DNA from: Collimonas arenae
Lineage (GTDB): Bacteria > Pseudomonadota > Gammaproteobacteria > Burkholderiales > Burkholderiaceae_D
NCBI RefSeq assembly: GCF_000786695.1
Contig: NZ_CP009962.1
Span: 1,674,001-1,738,000 of the forward strand
Length of the DNA: 64,000 nt
Reading direction: 5' to 3'
Under the pieces are notes generated by a model, which searched no databases, was not told where the DNA came from, and worked only from the letters and a program-made list of their open reading frames with translations. Made by a program: the position numbers and the translations under genes. This document shows, in pieces, positions 27,476 to 37,045 of this stretch. Numbering within the stretch: the first letter of the stretch is position 1; every line of letters starts with the position of its first letter.

Positions 27476-28624
27476 ATGAACGTTTTCTGGTTTATCCCGA
27501 CCCACGGCGACAGTCGCTACCTCGGTACTTCGCAGGGCGCACGTCCGGTCAATTTCGACTACATGAAGCAGATTGCGGTCGCCGCCGACACGCTCGGCTA
27601 TGACGGCGTGTTGCTGCCGACGGGGCGATCCTGCGAAGACGCCTGGGTAGTCGCATCGAGCTTGCTTGGCTTCACCCAGCGCCTGAAGTTCCTGGTGGCG
27701 ATCCGCCCCGGCCTGAGCGCCCCAGGGCTGGCCATTCGCATGGCCTCGACTTTCGACCGCCTGTCCAACGGCCGTCTGCTGATCAATGTCGTCACCGGCG
27801 GCGACCAGGCGGAGCTGGAAGCTGACGGCTTGTTTGCGGAACATGCCGAGCGTTATGAGATTTCCTCGGAATTTCTCAAGGTCTGGCGTGGCGCCTTGTC
27901 CGGTGAAGGCGGCGAGGGTGGTTACAATTTCATCGGCAAGCATATCAAGGTCAAGGGAGCGAAGACGCTTTATCCGCCGATACAGAAACCGTATCCGCCT
28001 TTGTATTTCGGCGGCTCATCGGAACCGGCGCATGAGTTGGCGGCGGAACAGGTGGATGTGTATCTGACCTGGGGAGAACCTCCGGCGGCGGTCGCTGAAA
28101 AGATTGCAGATATCCGCGCCCGCGCCGCCAAGCATGGCCGCACAGTACGCTTCGGAATTCGCCTGCACGTGATTGTGCGGGAGACCAGCCAGGCCGCCTG
28201 GGCTGCGGCTGAGGAGCTGATCAGCCATGTCGACGACGATGTCATCGCCCGGGCGCAGGCAGCTTTTTCCAAGATGGATTCGGAGGGCCAGCGGCGCATG
28301 GCGGCATTGCATGGCGGCCGGCGCGACAAGCTGGAAGTCTCGCCCAACCTGTGGGCCGGTGTCGGCCTGGTGCGCGGCGGCGCCGGCACCGCATTGGTGG
28401 GCGATGCGGAAACCGTCGCGGCGCGGATGCAGGAATATGCCGATCTGGGGATCGATACTTTCATCCTGTCCGGCTATCCGCATCTGGAAGAATCCTATCG
28501 CTTCGCCGAACTGGTATTTCCGTTGTTGGGCAAAGGCCGTGCGTCGACCAGCGAACAGGCGTTGACCGGACCGTTTGGCGAAGTCATCGCCAACGGCTTG
28601 CTGCCGAAAGTATCGCAAAGCTGA
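27476..28624 (+). CDS. ssuD: FMNH2-dependent alkanesulfonate monooxygenase
   Basis: 382 residues from the ATG at 27476, with GGAAG six bases before. Shows the bacterial luciferase-like fold and SsuD hallmarks: [49 protein letters not shown] and HPHL-like [20 protein letters not shown]. It splits C1-C10+ sulfonates to aldehyde and sulfite with O2 and FMNH2 from SsuE. Cytoplasmic. Confidence 0.95.
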   Translation: MNVFWFIPTHGDSRYLGTSQGARPVNFDYMKQIAVAADTLGYDGVLLPTGRSCEDAWVVASSLLGFTQRLKFLVAIRPGLSAPGLAIRMASTFDRLSNGRLLINVVTGGDQAELEADGLFAEHAERYEISSEFLKVWRGALSGEGGEGGYNFIGKHIKVKGAKTLYPPIQKPYPPLYFGGSSEPAHELAAEQVDVYLTWGEPPAAVAEKIADIRARAAKHGRTVRFGIRLHVIVRETSQAAWAAAEELISHVDDDVIARAQAAFSKMDSEGQRRMAALHGGRRDKLEVSPNLWAGVGLVRGGAGTALVGDAETVAARMQEYADLGIDTFILSGYPHLEESYRFAELVFPLLGKGRASTSEQALTGPFGEVIANGLLPKVSQS

Positions 28625-28634
28625 AGGAGGCGGT

Positions 28635-29477
28635 ATGAGCGCAATCATTACAAACAATGCTGCGACGGCGTCGACGCATAAGCCGAAGGCCGCTGCGACG
28701 CGGAAAGGCCGCGGCGCGGAGGTCTGGAAAGAGCGTCTGCTGCCATGGCTGTTGCCGGTGGCGTTGATCCTGGCATGGGAATTCGCTGCCAGGGTTGGCT
28801 GGCTGTCGAGCCGGATCTTGCCGGAGCCTTGGGCGGTGGCGCGCGCCGCCTGGTCGCTGACCGTCTCCGGCGAACTGTGGACCCATGTCCGCATCAGCGC
28901 CTGGCGTGCAATTTCGGGCTTTGCGGTGGGCGGCGGTCTCGGTTTGCTATTGGGCCTGTTGACGGGAACGTTCAAGCAGGCGGAAACCCTGCTCGATACC
29001 AGTATCCAGATGATCCGCAACATTCCTGCGCTGGCGTTGATTCCGCTGGTGATCCTGTGGTTCGGCATCGATGAGTCGTCGAAGCTTTTTTTGGTATCGA
29101 TAGGCGTGTTCTTTCCGGTGTACCTGAATACTTTTCACGGCATCCGTTCCGTCGACAAAGGATTGATCGAAATGGCCAGGAGCTACGGCCTGTCCGGCTG
29201 GCCTTTGTACCGTGACGTAATCTTGCCGGGCGCCTTGCCGTCGATCCTGGTGGGCGTGCGTTTCGCGCTGGGGCTGGTATGGGTGTTGCTGATCGTCGCG
29301 GAAACTATTTCGGCGCAAGCCGGCATCGGCTACATGACGATGAATGCGCGAGAGTTCTTGCAGACCGATGTGGTGCTGGTCGGGATATTACTGTACGCCT
29401 TGCTGGGCAAGCTGGCCGACATGCTGGCGCGTGGCCTTGAACGTTATTGGTTGCGCTGGCATCCGGGATATCAGTGA
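28635..29477 (+). CDS. ssuC: Aliphatic sulfonate ABC transporter permease
   Basis: 280 residues from the ATG at 28635, right after GGAGGCGGT. A ~35-residue polar N-terminal tail precedes six membrane helices. The permease EAA-like loop reads [29 protein letters not shown]. It forms the membrane channel with SsuB and takes sulfonates from SsuA. Starts 10 bases after ssuD. Confidence 0.93.
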   Translation: MSAIITNNAATASTHKPKAAATRKGRGAEVWKERLLPWLLPVALILAWEFAARVGWLSSRILPEPWAVARAAWSLTVSGELWTHVRISAWRAISGFAVGGGLGLLLGLLTGTFKQAETLLDTSIQMIRNIPALALIPLVILWFGIDESSKLFLVSIGVFFPVYLNTFHGIRSVDKGLIEMARSYGLSGWPLYRDVILPGALPSILVGVRFALGLVWVLLIVAETISAQAGIGYMTMNAREFLQTDVVLVGILLYALLGKLADMLARGLERYWLRWHPGYQ

Positions 29478-29521
29478 ATGCCATGTATTACGAACGAGCT
29501 TTAACAAGGGTGGACCTGAAC

Positions 29522-30358
29522 ATGCAAATTGATCCTGTTGAAAATGCCGAGCTGGAAGCTGCCGCGCAACTTGGTGCGCCAGGCGCGTGCGGCATAGGCG
29601 TCAGAGTGCAATCCGTCTCTAAAGCGTATGGCGGCAGGGAAGTATTGAAGACCTTGAATGTCGATATCGCCGCTGGCGAATTCGTCGCCATCGTGGGACG
29701 CAGCGGTTGCGGCAAAAGCACCTTGTTGCGCCTGATCGCCGGTTTGGAGCAAACCAGCAACGGCAGCATCGGTTTCGGCGCGGAAGAGCCAGAGATTCGC
29801 ATCATATTCCAGGATTCGCGTTTGCTGCCGTGGAAGCGGGTATTGAGCAACGTCGGCCTCGGTCTGCCGCGCGCTTCGCAGGCTTCAGTCAAGGCCTTGG
29901 CGCAGGTCGGGCTGGAAGACCGCGCTCATGAATGGCCGGCGGTGCTTTCCGGCGGCCAGCGGCAGCGGGTGGCGCTGGCGCGGGCGTTGGTGCATGAGCC
30001 GGAATTGTTATTGCTGGACGAGCCGCTGGGCGCGCTGGACGCCTTGACGCGTATAGAGATGCAGCAACTGATCGAATCGTTGTGGAAGGCGCGTGGCTTT
30101 ACCGCGGTGCTGGTGACGCATGACGTGCAAGAGGCGATTGCCTTGGCAGATCGGGTGTTGCTGATCGAAGACGGCGAAATCACGTTGGATGAACGGATCA
30201 GCCTGCCGCGTCCCCGGGCGCGCGGCAACCTGGCTTTTGCGCAGCTGGAAGAAAGAATACTGGCGCGCGTATTGAAACATCCGGCGCCAGGGCTGGATTC
30301 CGCACTGGGCGATATTTCGCTGCAGCGCACGGTGAACCAGGTCGGCTGGGCTATTTAA
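29522..30358 (+). CDS. ssuB: Aliphatic sulfonate ABC transporter ATPase
   Basis: 278 residues from the ATG at 29522 (AAGGGTGG upstream); an ATG at 29483 in frame is possible. ABC motifs: Walker [11 protein letters not shown]-loop [11 protein letters not shown], signature [15 protein letters not shown], Walker [14 protein letters not shown]-loop [10 protein letters not shown]. The size is that of SsuB. It powers sulfonate uptake. Followed by a 99-bp inverted-repeat element and the molbindins. Confidence 0.94.
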   Translation: MQIDPVENAELEAAAQLGAPGACGIGVRVQSVSKAYGGREVLKTLNVDIAAGEFVAIVGRSGCGKSTLLRLIAGLEQTSNGSIGFGAEEPEIRIIFQDSRLLPWKRVLSNVGLGLPRASQASVKALAQVGLEDRAHEWPAVLSGGQRQRVALARALVHEPELLLLDEPLGALDALTRIEMQQLIESLWKARGFTAVLVTHDVQEAIALADRVLLIEDGEITLDERISLPRPRARGNLAFAQLEERILARVLKHPAPGLDSALGDISLQRTVNQVGWAI

Positions 30359-30368
30359 ATTTTGATCA

Positions 30369-30467
30369 GGACTTACACAAAATCGCCCTGACCGCGTTGC
30401 ATCACCTAGCCGACCATTCGTACTGTCTTCGTCGGTGCGCCTTGTCAGGACGATTTTGCGTAAGTCC
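30369..30467. repeat. 99-bp element with 24-bp terminal inverted repeats (MITE-like)
   Basis: The left end (30369-30392) begins GGACTTACACAAAATC and ends CCCTGAC; the right end (30444-30467) is its complement with two mismatches (GGACTTACGCAAAATC reading inward). The 51-base centre shows no gene. Size, imperfect long inverted ends and an intergenic spot suggest a miniature transposon-like element. No clear target duplication is visible. It may also act as a hairpin that cuts transcript flow between ssuB and the molbindins. Confidence 0.65.
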
Positions 30468-30508
30468 CGTTGATGTAAATCCGTAACCGCATTATCAAAG
30501 GAGAAACC

Positions 30509-30724
30509 ATGAGCATCCAGGCAATTAATGTCCGCAACCAGTTCCGCGGCAAGATACACAGCATTACCGAGGATGACGTGTTATCCGCGCTAGATATCGA
30601 AACTCCGTCCGGCATCGTGTCGTCGGTGATTACCACGCGCTCGGTGCGGGATCTGGGGCTGGTGGTCGGGTCCGAGGTGATTGCGTTGGTAAAAGCCACC
30701 GAAGTGTCGATCGCCAAGCTTTAA
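30509..30724 (+). CDS. Molbindin (single TOBE domain), copy 1
   Basis: 71 residues, one complete TOBE/Mop domain: SIQAINVRNQFRGKI, then SGIVSSVITTRSVRDLGL and VIALVKATEVSIAK. Molbindins form rings that hold molybdate or tungstate oxyanions in the cytoplasm. AAAGGAG precedes the start. It shares about 53 of 71 residues with the next gene, so the pair is a recent tandem duplication. Similar solo molbindins follow sulfonate clusters in other beta-proteobacteria. Confidence 0.9.
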   Translation: MSIQAINVRNQFRGKIHSITEDDVLSALDIETPSGIVSSVITTRSVRDLGLVVGSEVIALVKATEVSIAKL

Positions 30725-30770
30725 TTTTTACAACATTTATTTATTCACTGCATCTTTTCAGGAAAACATC

Positions 30771-30986
30771 ATGACTATCCAAGCCATCAATGTACGTAAC
30801 CAGTTCAAGGGCAAGATCAAGGCCATCATCGAAGGCATAGTGGTGTCGGAAGTCGACGTCGAGACGCCGGCCGGTATCGTAACCTCTGTGATCACCACCC
30901 GTTCCGTCAAGGATCTGGGGCTGGTGATCGGTACGGAAGTGGTTGCGTTGGTGAAGGCCACCGAAGTGTCGATCGCCAAGATCTGA
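30771..30986 (+). CDS. Molbindin (single TOBE domain), copy 2
   Basis: 71 residues, nearly the same as copy 1; the differences cluster in residues 17-28 (KAIIEGIVVSEV against HSITEDDVLSAL). The strand that ends in VKATEVSIAK is unchanged. An oxyanion-binding role is most likely. It starts 46 bases after copy 1 and ends 35 bases before the EAL protein, so all may share one mRNA. Confidence 0.9.
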   Translation: MTIQAINVRNQFKGKIKAIIEGIVVSEVDVETPAGIVTSVITTRSVKDLGLVIGTEVVALVKATEVSIAKI

Positions 30987-31021
30987 TCACCGTCCGTTCC
31001 TGTCTCGATCACGGAGAAGCC

Positions 31022-31921
31022 ATGACCTTTCCTGCTCTGGAGCAATATCTCGCCCGTCTGCACAATGCCAGCCACGGCACCACTCACGATGCGGTCCGCA
31101 GCGATTGCCGGGTCTGGCTGGATGCCGACGGCCGAGCCCAGGGGCGTTATTTCAATACCACGCTGACGAGCGTGTTCCAGCCCGTGCGACAGATAGATGC
31201 GCTGGCCCGCAAGGGCGCGATCATCGGCTATGAAGGGTTTGCGCACAGTTACTCATCCAGCGACAACGGCCTGTATTTATGGAAATTGCTGGATCATGCC
31301 GCCAGCGATGACGAGTCGATCGAACTGGACCGGCTATGCCGGATGCTGCACTCGATCAATTTCTATCGGCAGGAACAGGCGCAGGCTGGCGACTTGTATC
31401 TGAGCGTGCATGCGCGTTTGCTGGCGGCGGTCGACAGCAACCATGGCATGGCGTTTCGGCGTATCCTGAATCTGCTGGAGCTGCCGCATGAAAAAATTGT
31501 GCTGCAACTGCCGACCATCACCGAAAACCAGGGCTGGCTGCTGAATTATGTGCTGGACAATTACCGGCGCAACAATTTCCGGCTGGCGGTGAATGCCGAC
31601 GATGTGACTCAAGCCGCAAGTCTGCTGGAAAGGGTAAGGCCGGACGTGATCAAGATCGATGCGCGCGGCGTCACCCATGATGAGCAGACAACGCGCTTTC
31701 TGGAAGTTTGCACGGCACGCGGCATACAGGTGATTTTCAAGCGTCTTGAAAAAGCGCGCGACCTGGAAACTTTGCAGCAACTGGCAAGAATCGCAGTGTT
31801 GCCCCTGCATGCGCAGGGCTTTCTGTGGGATTTGCCGCAGGCAGCGTTGCACGCCTTTACCACATCTGAAGTGCCGGACGACGGATTGCCAGCCGCAACG
31901 CTGGATACGGAAAGGAGCTGA
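31022..31921 (+). CDS. Degenerate EAL-domain protein
   Basis: 299 residues. The EAL barrel is visible (FQPVRQI, GYEGF for the EAL motif, VIKID, AQGFLWD), but several catalytic positions are lost. LSVHARLL has His for the metal-binding Asn, IVLQLPTI has no ELEITE glutamate, NADDV replaces DDFG, and FKRLE replaces AEGVE. It should not cut cyclic di-GMP; it might still bind it or a partner. ATCACGGAG precedes the start. It sits at the tail of the sulfonate run. Confidence 0.82.
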   Translation: MTFPALEQYLARLHNASHGTTHDAVRSDCRVWLDADGRAQGRYFNTTLTSVFQPVRQIDALARKGAIIGYEGFAHSYSSSDNGLYLWKLLDHAASDDESIELDRLCRMLHSINFYRQEQAQAGDLYLSVHARLLAAVDSNHGMAFRRILNLLELPHEKIVLQLPTITENQGWLLNYVLDNYRRNNFRLAVNADDVTQAASLLERVRPDVIKIDARGVTHDEQTTRFLEVCTARGIQVIFKRLEKARDLETLQQLARIAVLPLHAQGFLWDLPQAALHAFTTSEVPDDGLPAATLDTERS

Positions 31922-31923
31922 TC

Positions 31924-32499
31924 ATGGCGACACTGTCATCGTTTCGTGTCCTGGTGGTGCCGGGGCTGTATAACAGCAGCCCGCAGCATTGGCAATCGCG
32001 GTGGCAGCGTCTGTATCCGAACTTTGAACGGGTCGAGCAGGAACGCTGGGATGCGCCGGTGCTGGACGTCTGGTCCGGGCGTCTGCAAGAACAGTTGCGG
32101 CGCTCGGAGCAACCGGTCCTGGCGATAGCGCACAGTTTCGGCTGCCTGACGACCATACACAGCGCTTTGAACGATGCGCCGAACCTGGCAGGCGCATTGC
32201 TGGTGGCGCCGGCCGATCCGGATAAGTTCGACGTCAGCGCAGCGGTCCACGGGCGCCTGCCTGTGCCGGCGATCGTGGTCGGCAGCCTCAACGACCCGTG
32301 GATGGAAAGCGGTCGTTCCCGTCATTGGGCAAAAATCTGGGGCGCCGAATTCATTGATGCCGGAGCCCTTGGCCACATCAACGCCGAATCCAATCTGGGC
32401 GACTGGCTTTACGGCCAGTCTTTATTGCAACGCCTGGTGGCTTTGTCTGCCGAACCCAGGCGCGATGCCGGCCGCGCGCTTCCTATCGCCACGCGTTAG
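31924..32499 (+). CDS. RBBP9/YdeN-like serine hydrolase
   Basis: 191 residues, starting two bases after the EAL gene stop, so translation is coupled. Alpha/beta-hydrolase fold of the RBBP9/YdeN group: VLVVPGLYNSSPQHWQSRW at the start, nucleophile Ser71 in AHSFGC, Asp in GSLNDPWM and His in LGHINAES. Substrate unknown; this group is often next to sulfonate or regulatory genes. Cytoplasmic. Confidence 0.87.
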   Translation: MATLSSFRVLVVPGLYNSSPQHWQSRWQRLYPNFERVEQERWDAPVLDVWSGRLQEQLRRSEQPVLAIAHSFGCLTTIHSALNDAPNLAGALLVAPADPDKFDVSAAVHGRLPVPAIVVGSLNDPWMESGRSRHWAKIWGAEFIDAGALGHINAESNLGDWLYGQSLLQRLVALSAEPRRDAGRALPIATR

Positions 32500-32514
32500 C
32501 CGGCGCCTGGACGA

Positions 32515-34146
32515 TCAGGCAAATTCGCCGATCTTCTTGACCACGGCTGCACGCACCGAACCGCTGACCACGAACGATTGCGCCACCGCGATATCGTTGT
32601 GGAACCAGCGGTCGCCATCCAGGCAAGCTGGAATCTGGCTGCGGATTTCCTGATAGGCCGCCTGCGTGCCTTCGCCCAGCACGAAGCCTGGCAGCAGATC
32701 TTCCGTCATGGTCAGCGCCTGCGCCGCCAGCAGCATTTCCACGCCGATGATGTATTGCGTGTTGGCCACCACAGTGGCCGCCTTGCGTGCGCACCAGGTC
32801 GAGTTGGAGACGTGGTCTTCGCTGTTGCCCTTGGCCGGAATGCTGTCGACGCTGCCCGGCATGCATAGGGTGCGGTTTTCCATCACCAGCGAACTCATCG
32901 AACATTGCACCACCGGATAACCGGTGTTGACGCCGCGCACGCCGCTCATCAGGTTGCGTGGCAAGCCCCATGACAAGGTCGGGTCGATCAGGCGGGCGAT
33001 GCGCCGTTCGCAAATGCTGCCGAGGTCGGTGATCGCCATCGCCAGCAGATCCATTGCCTGCGCCAGGTACTGGCCGTGGAAGTTACCGCCGGAGATGATT
33101 TCAAAGCCGCCGCCTTCTTTGTCAAAGATCAGCGGATTGTCGGTGGCCGAGTTGATTTCCTTGTCGACGATGTTGTCGATGTAATCAAGCGCATCGAACA
33201 CCGGGCCGTAGACTTGCGGCGAGCAGCGCAGCGAATACACGTCCTGGATGCGCGAGCTGTACGGGATATCGGTACGGCGCGATTCTTCCGGAAACTGTAC
33301 CGCGCGCGCTTCATGCGTGGTGCGGGTCGAACCGGAGAGCAGCTTGCGGATGATGGCGGCAGTCTTGATCTGGCCGGCATGCGGACGGGCTTGCTGGATA
33401 CGGTGGTCGAAGGCGGCCATTTCAGCGCGCATCGCTTCCAGCGTCAGGCCCAGCGACAAACAGGCATCGCTCAGCAGGTTGCGCGAATCGTGCGCTACCA
33501 GCACAGCCACCGCCAGCGACGCGGTACAGCCATTGATCAGGGCCGATGCATCCTTGGCCTTGAGATCGAACTTGACCGGACCGACGCCGGCCTTGGTGAT
33601 CGCCTCAGGCGCGCTCATGCGTTGGCCTTGGTACATGACTTCGGCTTCATCGAAACCGGCAATCGCGGCAGCCAGATAGGACAAAGGCGCCAGGTCGCCG
33701 GAGGCGCCGACCGACCCCTTTTGCGGCATGATCGGATGGATGCCGGCGTTCAGGAAGGCCAGTAGACGGTCGACCACTTCCACCCGCGGCGCCGAATAAT
33801 TGCTGGCGAAGGCGTTGGCGCGCAGCAGCATGGTGGCGCGGCTGACTTCTTCCGAGAACGGCTCGCCGATACCGGCGCAATGGGCCTTGATCAGCTGGGT
33901 CTGGAACAGTTCGATATGTTCGACCTTGATGCGGGTATCTTTCAGCAGGCCGACGCCGGTGTTGAAGCTGTACATCATCGGCGCTTCGTCGTGCATCCAG
34001 GTCGATTCAATATAGTCGCGGCTTTCTTTCAGGGCGGCGCGCGACGACTCGGCTAGCGTCACCGGCAGGTGCGGAGCGCGGGCGACGTCGACTACTTGCT
34101 GTGCAGTCAGGTTGAAACCGTCGATGGTGATGTTTGTAGTTGTCAT
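32515..34146 (-). CDS. hutH: Histidine ammonia-lyase-like enzyme (aromatic amino acid lyase)
   Basis: 543 residues from the ATG at 34146 (a TTG at 34158 is in frame). The MIO cofactor forms from the Ala-Ser-Gly in GSVGASGDLAPLSY; other conserved parts are YSFNTGVGLLKDTRI and AHCAGIGEP. The residue pair that sets substrate in this family reads Ala-His, near the Ser-His of histidine lyases rather than the pairs of Phe or Tyr lyases. No hutU, hutI or hutG is near, so the physiological substrate may differ. Starts 18 bases after the amidohydrolase gene. Confidence 0.82.
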   Translation of the reverse strand: MTTTNITIDGFNLTAQQVVDVARAPHLPVTLAESSRAALKESRDYIESTWMHDEAPMMYSFNTGVGLLKDTRIKVEHIELFQTQLIKAHCAGIGEPFSEEVSRATMLLRANAFASNYSAPRVEVVDRLLAFLNAGIHPIMPQKGSVGASGDLAPLSYLAAAIAGFDEAEVMYQGQRMSAPEAITKAGVGPVKFDLKAKDASALINGCTASLAVAVLVAHDSRNLLSDACLSLGLTLEAMRAEMAAFDHRIQQARPHAGQIKTAAIIRKLLSGSTRTTHEARAVQFPEESRRTDIPYSSRIQDVYSLRCSPQVYGPVFDALDYIDNIVDKEINSATDNPLIFDKEGGGFEIISGGNFHGQYLAQAMDLLAMAITDLGSICERRIARLIDPTLSWGLPRNLMSGVRGVNTGYPVVQCSMSSLVMENRTLCMPGSVDSIPAKGNSEDHVSNSTWCARKAATVVANTQYIIGVEMLLAAQALTMTEDLLPGFVLGEGTQAAYQEIRSQIPACLDGDRWFHNDIAVAQSFVVSGSVRAAVVKKIGEFA

Positions 34147-34164
34147 GTTCAAATCCAATGGTGG

Positions 34165-35412
34165 TCAGTTTTTAAAATTTTCAACAAAGTGGCTGAATGC
34201 CTGGGCGCCGAGCGCGGCGTCGGCAGCAGTCATGATTTCATCCGGGTGGTGGCTGATACCGCCGTTGCCGCATCGGACGAACAGCATCGCGACGTCGGTG
34301 ATGGCCGCCATCGCCATGGCGTCGTGGCCGGCACCAGAGGGCAGGTGGCGCACCGGCAGGGCGCTTTCTTCGATGGCGCTGGCCAGTTGCTGCTGCAACC
34401 AGGGCGCGCACGGCACGCTAGACGCCTCATGAGTCTTGCGGGTTTGGATCGCCACATGGCGGCGTGCGGCAATCTGTTCGATCTGTTTCAGCACATCGGT
34501 GACTGCGGCCAGGCGGATTTCATCTTGTTCAGCGCGGATATCGATCGAGAAGACGGCCTTGCCTGGCACCACATTGGCGGCGCCGTTCGGCACATTGAAC
34601 TGGCCGACCGTGCCGACCAGCCCGCGCGTACCGTGGCAGCGCTGTTCTATATACAGGCCGATTTCGGCGGCGGCCATGGCAGCATCGCGCCGCATCTCCA
34701 TCGGCACAGTGCCGGCATGGCCGGCTAGGCCCTCAACCTCGACCATGAACCGCGATGCGCCCGAGATAGCGGTCACCACGCCCAGCGGCAGCCCCTCGTT
34801 CAGTAACACCGGGCCTTGCTCGATATGCACTTCAACAAACGCCAGCACGGTTTCCGGCGCATAGGCGGCTTTGCCCAGTCCGCTTGCATGGAAGCCAGAG
34901 GCCGCCATGACGTCGCGCATGCTTTGTCCGCCTTCATCCAGGTTGTCCAGCACGCTCATGTCGAACGTACCGGCGGCGGCGCGGCTGCCGAGCAGGGTAG
35001 CTTTGAAGCGTACGCCTTCTTCCTCGGCGAAACCGATGATTTCAAGCGCGAACGGAAAGCGTTTGCCGGCCGCATGCCATTGCTGGACGCAGGCCAGCGG
35101 CAGCAGGATGCCGAGGTTGCCATCGTATTTGCCGCCATTGCGCACCGAATCGAAATGCGAGCCGGTCAGCAAGGCAGGCGCGTCTGCGGTCAGGCCGTCA
35201 TAGCGGCCGATCACATTGCCGGCCATGTCGCGCCGCACGCTCATGCCGGCAGCACACATCCATTCCGCCAGTTGCGCCGCCGCCGCATGGTGCGCTGCGG
35301 TCAGGTAGGTGCGGGTGAACATGTCCGGGGCGTCGCTGTGCTGCGCCAGATCGTCCGCCCAGGCCATGATCTGGTCCCCGCTTCCGTTCCACAATTCGCT
35401 ATTTCGCTGCAT
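34165..35412 (-). CDS. M20-family Zn-dependent amidohydrolase (N-carbamoyl-amino-acid / allantoate type)
   Basis: 415 residues. Metal ligands appear in GSHFDSVRNGGKYDGNLG, EEEGVRF and VHIEQGPVL, with the C-terminal HHPDE. This is the pattern of the AllC / HyuC / beta-ureidopropionase group, which remove carbamoyl groups from N-carbamoyl amino acids or act on allantoate. It is first in the minus-strand pair with the ammonia-lyase, divergent from a symporter gene. The true substrate cannot be read from sequence. Confidence 0.82.
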   Translation of the reverse strand: MQRNSELWNGSGDQIMAWADDLAQHSDAPDMFTRTYLTAAHHAAAAQLAEWMCAAGMSVRRDMAGNVIGRYDGLTADAPALLTGSHFDSVRNGGKYDGNLGILLPLACVQQWHAAGKRFPFALEIIGFAEEEGVRFKATLLGSRAAAGTFDMSVLDNLDEGGQSMRDVMAASGFHASGLGKAAYAPETVLAFVEVHIEQGPVLLNEGLPLGVVTAISGASRFMVEVEGLAGHAGTVPMEMRRDAAMAAAEIGLYIEQRCHGTRGLVGTVGQFNVPNGAANVVPGKAVFSIDIRAEQDEIRLAAVTDVLKQIEQIAARRHVAIQTRKTHEASSVPCAPWLQQQLASAIEESALPVRHLPSGAGHDAMAMAAITDVAMLFVRCGNGGISHHPDEIMTAADAALGAQAFSHFVENFKN

Positions 35413-35486
35413 GATTGTCTCCTTGCCAACTGGCCGTTGTTTATGGGTTTTTTTGCGATCATACGCTCGAATTCATTTGAATTCAA

Positions 35487-35502
35487 TTATTGCATACAAT
35501 AA
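35487..35502. promoter_or_regulatory. Palindrome, candidate GntR (FCD) operator
   Basis: TTATTGCATACAATAA: arms TTATTG and CAATAA are perfect, with a 4-base centre. It has the TTGnATACAA look of operators for FCD-type GntR regulators. It lies in the 186-base gap between the divergent amidohydrolase and symporter genes, where one protein could control both. The GntR-family gene at 37046 is the natural partner. A related ACAAGTACAA lies before that gene near 36997-37006. Confidence 0.6.
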
Positions 35503-35598
35503 GTGAATGCATTATATTGAATCCGGGATGCCACTTATTTCATCAAGGTGCGACCCACACAATTGGTATAAACCAAACAAAACAATTAGGAGACAGAC

Positions 35599-36921
35599 GT
35601 GCGGCGCTTTTTTAAATCACTGTTTGGCCAGGTGCTGGTGGCACTTGTGATAGGTATTGCGGTTGGGGTGTTGTTCCCCAAATTTGGAGAGAGCTTGAAG
35701 CCGTTGGGGGATGGCTTTATCAAGCTGGTCAAGATGATCATTCCGATGATCGTGTTCTGCGTGGTGGTGCACGGAATCTACGGTGCGGGCGAGTTGAAGA
35801 AGGTCGGGCGGGTCGGTTTGAAGGCGTTGATCTATTTTGAAGTGGTTACTACCATCGCCCTGGTGCTGGGCCTGTTGCTGGCGTTTGTGTTCCATCCCGG
35901 GGTCGGCATGAATATCGACGCCAGCACCTTGGACGCCAAGGCCTTGTCCAGCTACGTTGAGACTGCCAAGCAGGTCAAGGGCGCCGGTTTTGCCGACTTT
36001 GTCATGCAAATCATTCCTAACACCGTGGTCAGCGCTTTCACTTCCGGCGATGTGCTGCAAGTGCTGCTGTTCTCCATTATTTTCGGTTCGGCCCTGTCGC
36101 TGATCGGTGAAAAGGCGGCGCCTATCGTCACTATCGTGCACAGCATGTCGGAGGCATTTTTCAAATGCATGTCCTTCATCATCCGTCTGGCGCCGCTGGG
36201 CGTGTTCGGTGCGATTGCCTTTACGGTCGGCAAATACGGCGTCAGCTCGCTGCAACAACTAGGTTTCCTGGTGCTGCTGTATTTCTTTGCTGTGGTGATC
36301 TTTGTCTTTGCGATTCTTGGTACGATTTTGCGCCTCGCCGGTTTCAGCATCTTCAAGCTGATCAAATATCTGCGCGCTGAATTGTTGGTGGTGCTGGCGA
36401 CTGCCTCGTCGGACAGCGTATTGCCGCAAATCATGCGCAAGCTGGAATACATGGGTATCAAGGGTTCGACCGTCGGCCTGGTGATTCCGACCGGCTATTC
36501 CTTCAACCTCGATGCCTTCTCCATTTACCTGACCCTGGCTGCGGTATTCATCGCGCAAGCAACCAATACGCCACTGGCGATTACCGACTTGCTGGCGATC
36601 CTGGCAGTGGCCTTGATTACCTCCAAGGGAGCGCATGGCGTGCCGGGTTCGGCCATCGTGATCCTGGCGGCTACCTTGTCCGCCATTCCGGCGATCCCGG
36701 TGGTGGGTCTGGTGCTGGTGTTGTCGATCGACTGGTTCATGGGGATTGCCCGCGCGCTCGGCAATCTGCTTGGCAATTGCGTGGCGACCGTGGTGGTGGC
36801 GGTGTGGGAAAAGGATATCGACCGCGCTCGCGCCCATGCCGTATTGAACGGCGCACGGCCGCCGGTGGAGGATGACTTGCCGGATGTGCTGCACATACCG
36901 GGCGACAGCCGGCCGGCGTAA
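35599..36921 (+). CDS. Dicarboxylate/amino acid:cation symporter (DAACS family)
   Basis: 440 residues, GTG start at 35599 after AGGAGA. Shows the DctA/GltP fold: long hydrophobic helices, the helical hairpin TASSDSVLPQIMRKLE, the NMDGT-like PTGYSFNLDAFSIYLT, and TSKGAHGVPGSAIVIL. It takes up C4-dicarboxylates, aspartate or glutamate with Na+ or H+. Being divergent from the amidohydrolase and lyase suggests it imports their substrate or exports a product. Regulated, I infer, by the GntR protein downstream. Confidence 0.92.
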   Translation: MRRFFKSLFGQVLVALVIGIAVGVLFPKFGESLKPLGDGFIKLVKMIIPMIVFCVVVHGIYGAGELKKVGRVGLKALIYFEVVTTIALVLGLLLAFVFHPGVGMNIDASTLDAKALSSYVETAKQVKGAGFADFVMQIIPNTVVSAFTSGDVLQVLLFSIIFGSALSLIGEKAAPIVTIVHSMSEAFFKCMSFIIRLAPLGVFGAIAFTVGKYGVSSLQQLGFLVLLYFFAVVIFVFAILGTILRLAGFSIFKLIKYLRAELLVVLATASSDSVLPQIMRKLEYMGIKGSTVGLVIPTGYSFNLDAFSIYLTLAAVFIAQATNTPLAITDLLAILAVALITSKGAHGVPGSAIVILAATLSAIPAIPVVGLVLVLSIDWFMGIARALGNLLGNCVATVVVAVWEKDIDRARAHAVLNGARPPVEDDLPDVLHIPGDSRPA

Positions 36922-37045
36922 GTAGTAAGCAATACGGCTGGCGGCGCTTGCCGCTGGCTGGTTCGATTTCTTATTTTTCTATAAGGTGTCGCATTTACAA
37001 GTACAATTTTGCTCTTTAGAACCATGTCTCAAGGAATGCAACAAC

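Noticed and set aside
28016..29068. 350-residue open frame on the minus strand
   Set aside because: Opposite ssuD and ssuC, both certain; no ribosome site or known motif.
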